In this document: piece after piece, positions 23,681 through 30,983 of the stretch
How the letters are laid out: the number at the start of each line of letters is the position of its first letter
Position numbering within the stretch: position 1 is the stretch's first letter
Source of the DNA: Catenulispora sp. MAP5-51
GTDB taxonomy: Bacteria > Actinomycetota > Actinomycetes > Streptomycetales > Catenulisporaceae
Length of the DNA stretch: 64,000 nt
Direction of reading: 5' to 3'
NCBI RefSeq assembly: GCF_041261205.1
Contig: NZ_JBGCCH010000008.1
Span: forward strand, 1 to 64,000
Made by a program: the position numbers and the translations under genes
Notes under the pieces: model-generated
Seen by the model: the letters and a program-made list of their open reading frames with translations, nothing else
What the model was told of the DNA's origin: nothing
Database searches by the model: none

Positions 23681-25117
23681 ATGAGTACAGATCGGAAACC
23701 CCCGATGACGGCGGCCCAGCGATGGGTCCTGACCCTCACCTCCCTGGCCGCCTTCATGATCGCCCTGGACGGCACCATCGTCACCACGGCGCTGACCACC
23801 ATCCGCAAGTCGCTGAACACCTCCGTGGAAACCCTGGAGTGGACGGTCAGCGCCTACATCCTCACCTTCGCCGTCCTGATGCTCACCGGCTCGGCCCTCG
23901 GCGACCGCTTCGGCCGCCGCCGCGTGTTCGTGGCCGGCCTGACCCTGTTCACGGCCTCCTCCGCAGCCTGCGGCCTGTCCTCGACCGTCGCGGAACTGAT
24001 CGCGGCACGCGCCGTCCAGGGCATCGGCGCGGCAGTCGTCATGCCACTGGCCATCGCACAGCTCGGCGCCGCCTTCCCACCCCGCGAACGCGGCCGCGCC
24101 ATGGGCGTCTCAGCCGGCATCATCGGCCTGGCCACAGCCGGCGGCCCCTTCGTCGGCGGCGTGGTGGCCCAGGGCCTGGCCTGGCAGTGGCTGTTCTGGG
24201 TGAACGTCCCGGTGGGCGTGCTGGTCATCGCCGGAGTGCTGCTCAAGATGAGCGAGACCCACGGCCCGCAAGCCCGCCTGGACCTGGTCGGCGTGCTCCT
24301 CACCACCACCGGCGTGCTGGGCCTGGTCTGGGCACTGGTCCGAGGGAACGACGCCGGATGGCTGTCCGCCGAAACGCTGGGGGCACTGGTCATCGGAACG
24401 GTCCTGACGGTCGGCTTCGTCCTCTGGGAGCGGCGCGCCCCAGCCCCGATGGTGCCACTGCGCTTCTTCACGCACCGCGCCTTCTCAGCGGGCAACGTCG
24501 CGAGCTTCACCATGACCGGCGCGATGTACGCGCAGCTGTACTTCCTGTCGCAGTACTACCAGACCGTCCTGCACTACGGCCCATTCGGCGCGGGAGTCCG
24601 AATGATGCCGTTCACAGCGACACTACTGATCTTCGGCCCCCTCTCCGGCCGCCTCGCGGACCGACTGGGAGAGCGCCGCCTGGTGTCCGGCGGCCTCGCA
24701 ATGCAGGCACTCGGCCTGGCCGGCATCGCCCTGCTAGCAGGACGGCACGTCTCCTACCCGGCACTGATACCGGCACTGATCATCAGCGGCGTCGGCGTCT
24801 CGACGGCGATCCCACCGACGCAGAAGGCGGTGGTGAGCGCGGTACAGCCGCAGCAGATCGGGCAGGCATCAGGAGTGTTCAGCATGCTGCGACAGTTCGG
24901 CGCCCTGTTCGGCACCGCCGTCGCGGTGGCGGTCTTCGCAGCCTCCGGGAGCTACGCCACCCCGCAGAAGTTCACAGACGGCTTCAGCGCGGCGATCGGC
25001 GTCGGCGCCGGCCTGGCCGCGATCGGGGCGGCGGCCGGGCTGGTGCTGCCGAGGCTGCGGCGGGCGGGGGCTGGGCCTGCGGTATCGCCGGAGCGGGAGG
25101 CTGTGGCGGCGCGCTGA
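23681..25117 (+). CDS. MFS drug exporter, DHA2 (EmrB/QacA) family
   Basis: This 478-residue, 14-helix major facilitator has motif A, G-D-R-F-G-R-R-R-V-F, after helix 2. Motif C-like G-G-P-F-V-G-G is in helix 5, and V-Q-G-I-G-A-A-V-V-M-P is in helix 4. Helix 1 has A-L-D-G-T-I-V, the DHA2 motif D1. Proton-driven efflux of drugs or natural products is the family role. From about 24000 on, A-ending codons (GCA, CCA, TCA, GGA, ACA) are clearly more frequent than in neighbours, a hint of transfer. ATG 23681 is preferred; 23705 is possible. The region behind it is gene-free. Confidence 0.9.
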   Translation: MSTDRKPPMTAAQRWVLTLTSLAAFMIALDGTIVTTALTTIRKSLNTSVETLEWTVSAYILTFAVLMLTGSALGDRFGRRRVFVAGLTLFTASSAACGLSSTVAELIAARAVQGIGAAVVMPLAIAQLGAAFPPRERGRAMGVSAGIIGLATAGGPFVGGVVAQGLAWQWLFWVNVPVGVLVIAGVLLKMSETHGPQARLDLVGVLLTTTGVLGLVWALVRGNDAGWLSAETLGALVIGTVLTVGFVLWERRAPAPMVPLRFFTHRAFSAGNVASFTMTGAMYAQLYFLSQYYQTVLHYGPFGAGVRMMPFTATLLIFGPLSGRLADRLGERRLVSGGLAMQALGLAGIALLAGRHVSYPALIPALIISGVGVSTAIPPTQKAVVSAVQPQQIGQASGVFSMLRQFGALFGTAVAVAVFAASGSYATPQKFTDGFSAAIGVGAGLAAIGAAAGLVLPRLRRAGAGPAVSPEREAVAAR

Positions 25118-25360
25118 GACTAGGTGGTGTGCCTGGGGGCCCTCGATAGCCGAGCACCGTGTGACAGGTGGATCCCGCATCCCATAGAGGGGGTTTGTTC
25201 GGGGGACCCGGAACACTGGCGACCACAAGCAGCACCGCCACCGAACCACACAGCGCCACCACGCACGAAGACAAAGCCGAACAGTCGCGGGCCGCCGCCT
25301 TCAGGAGGTCCGCAGGGGGCGCCCCCCGCTGTAGAGCGCCCGCCGGAGGCACCTGCCTTT
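25118..25360. other. non-coding stretch after MFS gene
   Basis: No gene is supported. The sequence GGCGACCACAAGCA followed by CCGCC near 25219-25238 is a third copy of a segment found in the right arm of the large inverted repeat (25939-25961). This shows that the repeat family is scattered through the whole region. Confidence 0.4.
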
Positions 25361-25517
25361 CTACTGCGAAAATCCAAGGGCAAGGGCGGCAACTGCGAAG
25401 GTCAAGGGCAAGGTCAAGGGCTTACAGGCGCCTCCGGCGGCGCCTGCGCGGCGAGCGGCCTCGCTCCGGGGAGTGGGGGCCGCGTAGTCGGGCGGCGGTT
25501 GTTGCTTGTGGTCGCCT

Positions 25518-25682
25518 TTGTCCCGGATTCCCCGCCGCTTCGTCGCCCGGAGGGAACCATCCCGGCCTGGGCGGTGTCAAGCCGGATCACACGCTGCTGT
25601 GGTTGCGCCTCGTCCGGCTGGACACCGCCCAGTCCGGGATGGTTGTGCAAGCACCGCCGAAGCGACGGGGAATCCGGGACAA
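25518..25682. repeat. long hairpin 1 with TTGTCCCGGATTCCCCG ends
   Basis: Arms 25518-25586 and 25613-25682 are reverse complements over about 69 bp, with one short loop-out. Paired blocks include TTGTCCCGGATTCCCCG/CGGGGAATCCGGGACAA and AACCATCCCGG/CCGGGATGGTT. GGGCGGTGTC also pairs with GACACCGCCC. The loop is 25587-25612. Confidence 0.8.
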
Positions 25683-25778
25683 CCCCCACCTGTGGGAACG
25701 GTTCCGGCACCTCGCGCCAGTCATGTCACCGCCGCGTGTGCGTACCGAGTGGACCCCGTCCACACCACAGGCGGGGTT

Positions 25779-25935
25779 TGTCCCGGATTCCCCGTCGCTT
25801 CGGCGGGCGTAGCCAAGCAGGCCGGGCCGGTGGTGTCAAGTCGCTGATACCCGGCCACCAGCTGGGCGATCCGACTTGATACCACCGGACCGGTCTGCTT
25901 CCGTAAGGCGACGATGCGACGGGGAATCCGGGACA
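25779..25935. repeat. long hairpin 2 with TGTCCCGGATTCCCCG ends
   Basis: Arms 25779-25843 and 25872-25935 are reverse complements over about 64 bp, with several mismatches in the middle. The ends are the same TGTCCCGGATTCCCCG as in hairpin 1, and the inner block is CCGGTGGTGTCAAGTCG against CGACTTGATACCACCGG. The internal sequences of the two hairpins differ, so they share terminal repeats but not cores. Confidence 0.75.
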
Positions 25936-26094
25936 GAGGCGACCACAAGCAACAACCGCCGGCAGCCAGCGCGACCCCCACTCCCCGGAGCCAGGCCGCT
26001 CGCCGCGTAGGCGCCGCCGGAGGCGTCTTTAGCCCTTGACCTTGACTTTCGCAGTTCGCCTTCGCCTTCGCAGTTGCCCTTGACTGTCGCAGTA

Positions 26095-26449
26095 GACCCA
26101 ACCACCTGCCCACACCACCACCGCCCCGCGAAACCGGCACCACCCCCGGCCCGGGCCACCAACGGATCCCGCCAACCATGCGCGAAGCCGTCAAGAAACG
26201 CCTGTAAGCCACCCACCCAGCCGCACCCACACGAGGAACTGACCCACACAGAGGTCAGGAGCGCCTAAAAATGGCCTTTAAAGAACAAACCCACACCAAC
26301 CAGCCAGCCACACCAACCGCACCCACCACCCCACCAACCACCCCCAAAAAACGGTCATGACCGATCCGAACCCCCGGACCGGCCACAACCGTGGGCGCCA
26401 CCGCGATACCCGCGCGGCCCGCCCGCACAGAGGCGAGGGCGAAGCCCCC
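26095..26449. other. non-coding, C/A-biased stretch
   Basis: No gene is seen. 26182-26207 is the second copy of the 26-bp repeat at 293-318. 26270-26350 is strongly C/A-rich on this strand. A small GGGC/GCCC hairpin near 26432-26448 may help terminate the minus-strand gene that ends at 26450. Confidence 0.4.
26182..26207 (+). repeat. dispersed 26-bp repeat, copy 2
   Basis: This copy matches 293-318 at 25 of 26 positions (GCGAAGCCGT...CGCCTGTAA). It lies 88 bp beyond the nested inverted repeat, as the first copy lies about 205 bp beyond the group II intron end. Confidence 0.5.
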
Positions 26450-27484
26450 TTACTGCCCGCCGCCCTGCGCAGCCTGTGAATACCCCTCGAACTGGTTCAT
26501 CTCCCGGTCGTACCGGGTGGTCAGTCCGTGTCCGTACGCCTGCCAGAAGGTCTCGCGCTGGCCGTTGACCGTCGTGTGGGTGTTGCCGTAGATGGTCTGG
26601 TCGTAGTCGATGCGGGCGTCGTGGAAGGACTGCTGGAACTGGTCCGGGGTCATCCCCTGGAGGGTGGTCATGTTGTCCGCCGGCACCGAGTTCGCTGTGC
26701 GGGTCGGGTCGTCGCCGGTGGCCATCGAGTTCAGGATCGCGCGGGTGCCGCCGATGCCGCGCATGTGGGCGCTGGAGGCGATGGCGGCGCGGATGCCGGG
26801 GTCGGTGAAGTCCTGGGCGCCGGCCTGGTCCGCGTGCTGGTTGAGGAGGTCCGCGACGACCGCCTGTTCCTGGGGGCTGCCCTGTCCGTACTGGGCTCGG
26901 GCCGCCATGATCTGGTCGTAGCCGTTGTGGCTGCTCTGGCGGAAGCCGTAGGCCTCGGGGACGCCGCCCTGGTTGCCGCTCGCGCCTTCGGAGCGCATCA
27001 GGTTCGTGACGAAGCTGTCGGGGAGGCGGTGGGTGCCGGCCGCGGCGGCGGTGGTGGTGGCCGCGGTGGTGGCCGCCGGGGTCGCGGCCGCGGCCGGGGT
27101 CGTGGTGGCCGGGTGCTGCGCGCCGGCCTGCGCGGGGGTGGTCTGGGCGCCGTTCAGGGACAGGCTCTTGTAGCTGTCGGCGGTCTTCTGGTCCAGCGAC
27201 TCGTAGTCCTTCAGCACCGTGCTGATCGCGCCGGTGAGGGTCTCGATGAAGCTGACCACCTTGCCCAGACTGCCGGTCAGCTGGGTGTGCAGGCTGTTGT
27301 TGGCGCTGCCCACGGCCGAGCCGATGCCGGCGAAGCTCATGATGTCCAGCACCAGCGTCTCGACCTCGCCCACCGTCGAGTGGGAGGTGCCGGTCATGGA
27401 CTGGAACTGGGCCAGCGCCGTCTGCATCCCGGTGGAGGAGACGGTGAACGGCGGGAGTGTGCTGCTCCCGATCTGGGTCGACAT
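26450..27484 (-). CDS. candidate ESX effector: helical targeting domain plus lysozyme-like domain
   Basis: This 344-residue protein has an N-terminal helical region (1-100) ending in Y94-E-S-L-D98, the YxxxD export signal of type VII substrates. A Thr/Ala/Pro linker (115-150) and a C-terminal domain follow. The C-terminal domain has F-V-T-N-L-M-R-S-E166-G, Y-G-F-R-Q and D-P-G-I-R-A-A-I-A-S-S-A-H-M-R-G-I-G-G-T-R-A-I-L-N, resembling GH108/PG_binding_3-type peptidoglycan hydrolases. No signal peptide is present. It sits at the edge of the ESX locus on the same strand as the other substrates. I infer a secreted cell-wall hydrolase or antibacterial effector; the enzyme assignment is tentative. Confidence 0.6.
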   Translation of the reverse strand: MSTQIGSSTLPPFTVSSTGMQTALAQFQSMTGTSHSTVGEVETLVLDIMSFAGIGSAVGSANNSLHTQLTGSLGKVVSFIETLTGAISTVLKDYESLDQKTADSYKSLSLNGAQTTPAQAGAQHPATTTPAAAATPAATTAATTTAAAAGTHRLPDSFVTNLMRSEGASGNQGGVPEAYGFRQSSHNGYDQIMAARAQYGQGSPQEQAVVADLLNQHADQAGAQDFTDPGIRAAIASSAHMRGIGGTRAILNSMATGDDPTRTANSVPADNMTTLQGMTPDQFQQSFHDARIDYDQTIYGNTHTTVNGQRETFWQAYGHGLTTRYDREMNQFEGYSQAAQGGGQ

Positions 27485-27550
27485 GATCGCTCCCTGTCAA
27501 GGACGGTGGGACTACGGGGATAGAGGCGAGGGCTGGACTTCTTGCGGCAT

Positions 27551-27670
27551 GACCTTCGACACGAGCTGCGGGGCGACCTACGACACGACCTTCGGCGCGA
27601 CCTACGACACGACCTTCGGCACGACCTTCGACACGAGCCGTGGCACGACCTACAACACGACCACCAGCGC
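27551..27670. repeat. ten 12-bp tandem units (GACCTACGACAC type)
   Basis: Exactly ten 12-bp units run without gaps between two ESX substrate genes. GACCTACGACAC, GACCTTCGGCGC, GACCTTCGACAC and GAGCCGTGGCAC are examples; each starts GA and most end AC or GC. An open frame through it reads HDLR repeats, but it has no start context and no similarity. I treat it as a non-coding minisatellite in the leader or promoter region of the effector gene. Confidence 0.7.
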
Positions 27671-27712
27671 AGCGCCGCCTATACCCGACGCCGCGCCGCC
27701 GGCCCTACAGGC

Positions 27713-29086
27713 CTACAGATCGCCGCCGATAACACCGGGCGACACCGGAGCGCTGGCGCCCCACACATCCTCGGTCTCGACCAGCCACGCCGGGATCCGC
27801 CGGTTGGCGTCGCCCCCCATGCCGGCCCCGCCCATGCCGCTCATCGGCATCATCGGCATCATCCCGCCCCGGCTCGCCGCGGCCGCCGCCGCGCCGCCGG
27901 CGCCGAGCGCGCCGCCGCCGAAGTCGTTGGCCACTGTGCCGGCCTCCGCGGCGGTGAAGTTCTTCGCCGCGTCCGCCGCGGCCTTGGCCGCCGAGGGGTC
28001 CGCGCCGACTCCGCCGACGCCTCCGATCCCGCCGCCTCCGCCGAACTTCCCGCCGAGCTTGCTCGCCAGGAAGCGCGAGCCCAGTACGCCGGCGGCGTCC
28101 GCGGCGGCGGCCTTGTTCGCGTCGTTCTTGGTGCCGTTGGGGTTCGCGACCGGGGTCAGACGCCCGGTGATCGGCGTGTTCTGCTGGCCGGAGCCGTCGG
28201 TGCCGCCGATCGGCAGGTTGGAGCCGTTGCTCCCGCCGGTCAGGCCGGTGGCGTTGGCGAACTTCCCGCCGGCGGCCGCTGCGGCCGCCGCCAGGCCGAC
28301 CGTGAACATGTCGCCGAACAGGGACTGCGAGGCCTGGTCCGGCTGCCCGGGCGTGTTCAGCCCGCCGGGCGTCTGGTTCGTGGAGGTGTTCTGCACCAGG
28401 ACCGGGACGCCGTTGGCGTCGAGCACGACCGGTGCCCCGTCCGGGCTGAGCCCGTTGCCCGGGCCGCTGCCGTTCACCGTCGGGGTGGCCCCGCCCGGCG
28501 TCGGGGGGAAGCGGTCCTGGGCGACCACGTAGCTGTCGGCCAGCGTGCTCATCACGGCCACGGCCTGCGCGTGCGCCGCGTTGGAGGCGCTGATCGCGGA
28601 CTGCTGCGCCTGCACCGCCGCGACCGCCTTGGCCTGGTCGGACTGCATCTGCGCGGCCGCGGCCAGCGAGGTGGTGGCGTCGATCGGCAGCGGCGTGGTG
28701 GCCAGGGCCAGCGTGGTCGGCGGCACGACCGGGACGTCCACCGCGCCCGGCATCGCGGCCCGCGCCGCGACCAGCGAGTCCACGGCGTCGAAGGTCAGGT
28801 CGCGCATCTGCAGCGAGGTCTCGGCGACCTTGCGCAGGCCGCCGATCAGGTCGGTGACCATCCGCTTGTACTCGTCGGAGGCCGTGCCCTGCCACTCGCC
28901 GTCGAAGGAGCGCAGCCGGCCCTCCAGGTTCGAGGCCTGCTCGTGCAGCATCTTGCCGGTGGCGTCCCAGGTCTGGGCGGTGGTGGTGCCGGTGGCCGGG
29001 TCGCTGGCGTACAGCATCGCCGTGAGCTGGGCCAGGCTGTACTGCGAGAAGTCGGTGACCTTCTCAGGCGTCGGAGACGTGGTCAC
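27713..29086 (-). CDS. WXG/PPE-like ESX substrate
   Basis: This 457-residue protein has an N-terminal helical domain with W65-Q-G67 in the hairpin turn and a second helix pair to about residue 170. A long Gly/Ala/Asn-rich region follows, and then a conserved-looking C-terminal end R-I-P-A-W-L-V-E-T-E-D-V-W-G near the stop. The overall plan is that of EspB/PPE-like secreted proteins of actinomycete ESX systems. I use GTG 29086, nine bases after GGAGG; GTG 29092 is also possible and overlaps the upstream stop. It is co-transcribed with the gene before it. Confidence 0.7.
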   Translation of the reverse strand: MTTSPTPEKVTDFSQYSLAQLTAMLYASDPATGTTTAQTWDATGKMLHEQASNLEGRLRSFDGEWQGTASDEYKRMVTDLIGGLRKVAETSLQMRDLTFDAVDSLVAARAAMPGAVDVPVVPPTTLALATTPLPIDATTSLAAAAQMQSDQAKAVAAVQAQQSAISASNAAHAQAVAVMSTLADSYVVAQDRFPPTPGGATPTVNGSGPGNGLSPDGAPVVLDANGVPVLVQNTSTNQTPGGLNTPGQPDQASQSLFGDMFTVGLAAAAAAAGGKFANATGLTGGSNGSNLPIGGTDGSGQQNTPITGRLTPVANPNGTKNDANKAAAADAAGVLGSRFLASKLGGKFGGGGGIGGVGGVGADPSAAKAAADAAKNFTAAEAGTVANDFGGGALGAGGAAAAAASRGGMMPMMPMSGMGGAGMGGDANRRIPAWLVETEDVWGASAPVSPGVIGGDL

Positions 29087-29088
29087 GG

Positions 29089-29931
29089 TCACGAACCTCC
29101 CTGCGGATTGGCGGCGGTCCAGGGGGCGTCCTGGCCGGGGAAGACGGGGGCCGGCGCGGGAGCCGACGGCATCGCGCCGGAGCCCGGGTCCGGCGGCGGC
29201 GTCCACAGCGGCAGCGCGCCGCTCGAAGCGTTCGACGTGCTCTGGAAGTTGGCGTCGTAGGTGATGTTCGCCGAGCCGTTGCCCGGGTTGTTCGCGTTGC
29301 CGGCGTTGCCCGACGACGGCCCGGACTTGGACTTGGCCGCGCCGCCCAGCAGCGCACCGCCCAGCAGCGCGCCAGCGAGCGGCACCGCGGTCACCGCCGT
29401 CACCGGCGAGGCGAAGGGGCCGCTCGTGTTCTGGTTCGGGACCCAGGGACCGGGGGAGTTCCCCTGGCCGTTCTGGTTCCCCTGGCCGTTCTGGCCGCCC
29501 TGCCAGTTCTGGTTCTGGTCGTCCTGGCGGGCGTGGCCCGGGTTCCCGTACTGGCCGTTGTTCTGCCAGGAGCCGTTGCCGTCGCCGCCGCCGCCGTAGA
29601 CGGCTCCGGGCGGACCGCCCATGCCCCAGGCGACGCCTTCGTCGGCGTTGCGGTATCCGTCCGCGACGGTCCCGGTGACGTTCCCGGCGAACGCGATCGC
29701 CGTCTTGACCTGCCCGAGCAGGCTGAACATCTCCTCGACGGCGGCCTGTTCGCCGGCGCCCAGGGTCCAGGCCTCGTGGAAGGCGCCGTACTGCGGCGCT
29801 GTCCCGGACATGGTGGCGAGATGGTCCATCGGGGCCTGAAGGCTCTGGATCTGCGTCGTGAACTCGTCGGCGAAATCGGTCAGCGACTTCAGGTGGATGG
29901 AGAAGGACTGTTCGGGCGAGGGCTCGGACAT
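29089..29931 (-). CDS. ESX substrate with helical N-terminus and Gly/Asn/Gln-rich tail
   Basis: The 280-residue protein has a helical N-terminal 100 residues ending in Y93-R-N-A-D97, the YxxxD export motif. A low-complexity Gly, Asn, Gln and Pro tail follows with repeats such as G-Q-G-N-Q-N-G-Q-G-N. A small hydrophobic patch (A-L-L-G-G-A-L-L-G-G-A) lies near residue 190. It has no signal peptide. It lies in a run of five minus-strand substrates upstream of eccC's 3' end, so secretion by the ESX machine is the natural reading. The partner gene starts at its stop (GTGA overlap). Confidence 0.65.
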   Translation of the reverse strand: MSEPSPEQSFSIHLKSLTDFADEFTTQIQSLQAPMDHLATMSGTAPQYGAFHEAWTLGAGEQAAVEEMFSLLGQVKTAIAFAGNVTGTVADGYRNADEGVAWGMGGPPGAVYGGGGDGNGSWQNNGQYGNPGHARQDDQNQNWQGGQNGQGNQNGQGNSPGPWVPNQNTSGPFASPVTAVTAVPLAGALLGGALLGGAAKSKSGPSSGNAGNANNPGNGSANITYDANFQSTSNASSGALPLWTPPPDPGSGAMPSAPAPAPVFPGQDAPWTAANPQGGS

Positions 29932-30078
29932 CGCTCACAGCTCCTGGTGGATTTATGGTCGGGGCTGGGGTGGCCGCAGCAGGGGCCGGATGGGACACGA
30001 CCGGGGCCGTGGGCACGGCCGGCGGGAGGGGGAGTCCCGCCGGGGTTGGGGGGTGCGCCGTGCCCGACGGCGGTCCGG

Positions 30079-30381
30079 TCAGGCGAAGTAGTTCGTGTTC
30101 TGCTGCTCGAGCGCGTACTGCAGGTCGTGGGCCTCGTTGACCTTGGCCGAGAACTGGTTGATGGTCGCGATGATGTCGGAGGTCGCGGCCCGCAGCTTGG
30201 TCTCGGCCGCGTCGGCCTGGACACCGGCGGAGGAGCCGGACTCCACCCACGTCTGCTTCATCGGCTGGAGCGTGCGCAGCAGCTCCTCCAGGTACGAGGT
30301 GAGCGCGGCGGCCTTGGCGGACAGCGAGCCGGCGCTGGACTGCAGCGCGCCGAAGTTGACGCTGATCTGGTCGGCGGTCAT
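30079..30381 (-). CDS. WXG100-family protein (EsxB-like)
   Basis: This is a 100-residue, all-helical protein of the WXG100 size class. The turn contains W45-V-E-S rather than W-x-G, and the C-terminal Y-A-L-E-Q lacks an acidic residue at the YxxxD/E fourth position. It follows the other 116-residue WXG-like gene by 41 bp, so the two probably form the EsxA/EsxB-type heterodimer, the export signal coming from the partner. ATG 30381 is well placed. Confidence 0.8.
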   Translation of the reverse strand: MTADQISVNFGALQSSAGSLSAKAAALTSYLEELLRTLQPMKQTWVESGSSAGVQADAAETKLRAATSDIIATINQFSAKVNEAHDLQYALEQQNTNYFA

Positions 30382-30422
30382 TGCCTAGATCCCTTCTGGA
30401 AGTCGGTGTCGGTGGGGGTGGA

Positions 30423-30773
30423 TCAGACGCCGCCGAGGCGGGACAGCGTGGCGTTGCTGTTGCCGGCGCTGCCGGCCAGCGAACGCAGGGTGTCCGACAC
30501 CTGGGAGTCGCCCGCGCCGTAGTTCTGGAAGCTCTTGTTCACCAGGTCCGACATGACGTCGATCTCGCGCGAGGCGACCGTCATCTGCTCCTGCAGCTCG
30601 GTGTGCAGGTTCCAGAAGGCGATGGCCTGGCTGCCCTGGTACTGGGCCAGCGTCGAGGTCAGGTCGTTCTCCAGGTCGGACATGGTCTTCTTCGCGTTGA
30701 CGGCGCACTCCGTGAAGCCCTGGATCGCCTGCGTCATCGCAGCGGCGTCGCTCAAGAAACCGGGACCGGCCAC
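30423..30773 (-). CDS. WXG100-family protein (EsxA-like)
   Basis: This 116-residue, helical protein has W54-N-L at the hairpin turn and Y85-G-A-G-D89, a YxxxD export signal, after the second helix. GTG 30773 is chosen because GGAGG lies eight bases upstream; a longer frame to 30908 has no supporting features. It is the first gene of the substrate run on this strand, about 210 bp downstream of eccC's end, and pairs with the 100-residue protein. Confidence 0.78.
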   Translation of the reverse strand: MAGPGFLSDAAAMTQAIQGFTECAVNAKKTMSDLENDLTSTLAQYQGSQAIAFWNLHTELQEQMTVASREIDVMSDLVNKSFQNYGAGDSQVSDTLRSLAGSAGNSNATLSRLGGV

Positions 30774-30983
30774 GAGGGCCACCTCCTTCTGTCTGGGAAC
30801 CCATGGTTGGGGGTGGCCGGAACAGGATCTCCGGCCGATAACCGATACGTTAGGGAATCTGTGCACTACCACCACACGGCACAACTGCCGGTCGAGGCGA
30901 CGGCACAAGTACCCACGCGAGGGCCTTCATGCCGTCAGTGCTCTTATGAGCTGCCGGAATCATGCCTCTGAGCCGCCTTCCGT
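30774..30983 (-). other. spacer between eccC and the Esx pair
   Basis: This 210-bp spacer has no gene. It is comparatively A/T-containing around 30840-30900 and probably carries the promoter of the minus-strand substrate operon; I cannot assign hexamers with confidence. Confidence 0.35.

Larger units (their letters stand above)
25361..26094. repeat. 734-bp nested inverted-repeat composite
   Basis: Outer arms 25361-25547 and 25908-26094 are imperfect reverse complements over about 185 bp. Landmarks are CTACTGCGA at the ends, CAAGGTCAAGGGCT, GCCTCCGGCGGCGCCT, CGGCGAGCGGCCT, CTCCGGGGAGTGGGGG, GGCGGTTGTTGCTTGTGGTCGCCT and GTCCCGGATTCCCCG. Inside lie two further long palindromes, 25518-25682 and 25779-25935. 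No open frame in it resembles a protein. It could be a MITE-like or other mobile palindromic element that inserted into itself, or a duplicated intergenic repeat. Confidence 0.75.

Noticed and set aside
25361-26094. A CRISPR array or an insertion sequence with transposase
   Set aside because: The repeats are inverted rather than regularly spaced direct repeats with unique spacers, and there is no transposase-like open frame inside.
27542-29260. A 572-codon plus-strand frame starting in the 12-bp repeats
   Set aside because: It is antisense to the PPE-like gene and lacks a start signal; the HDLR repeat is only the translation of the minisatellite.
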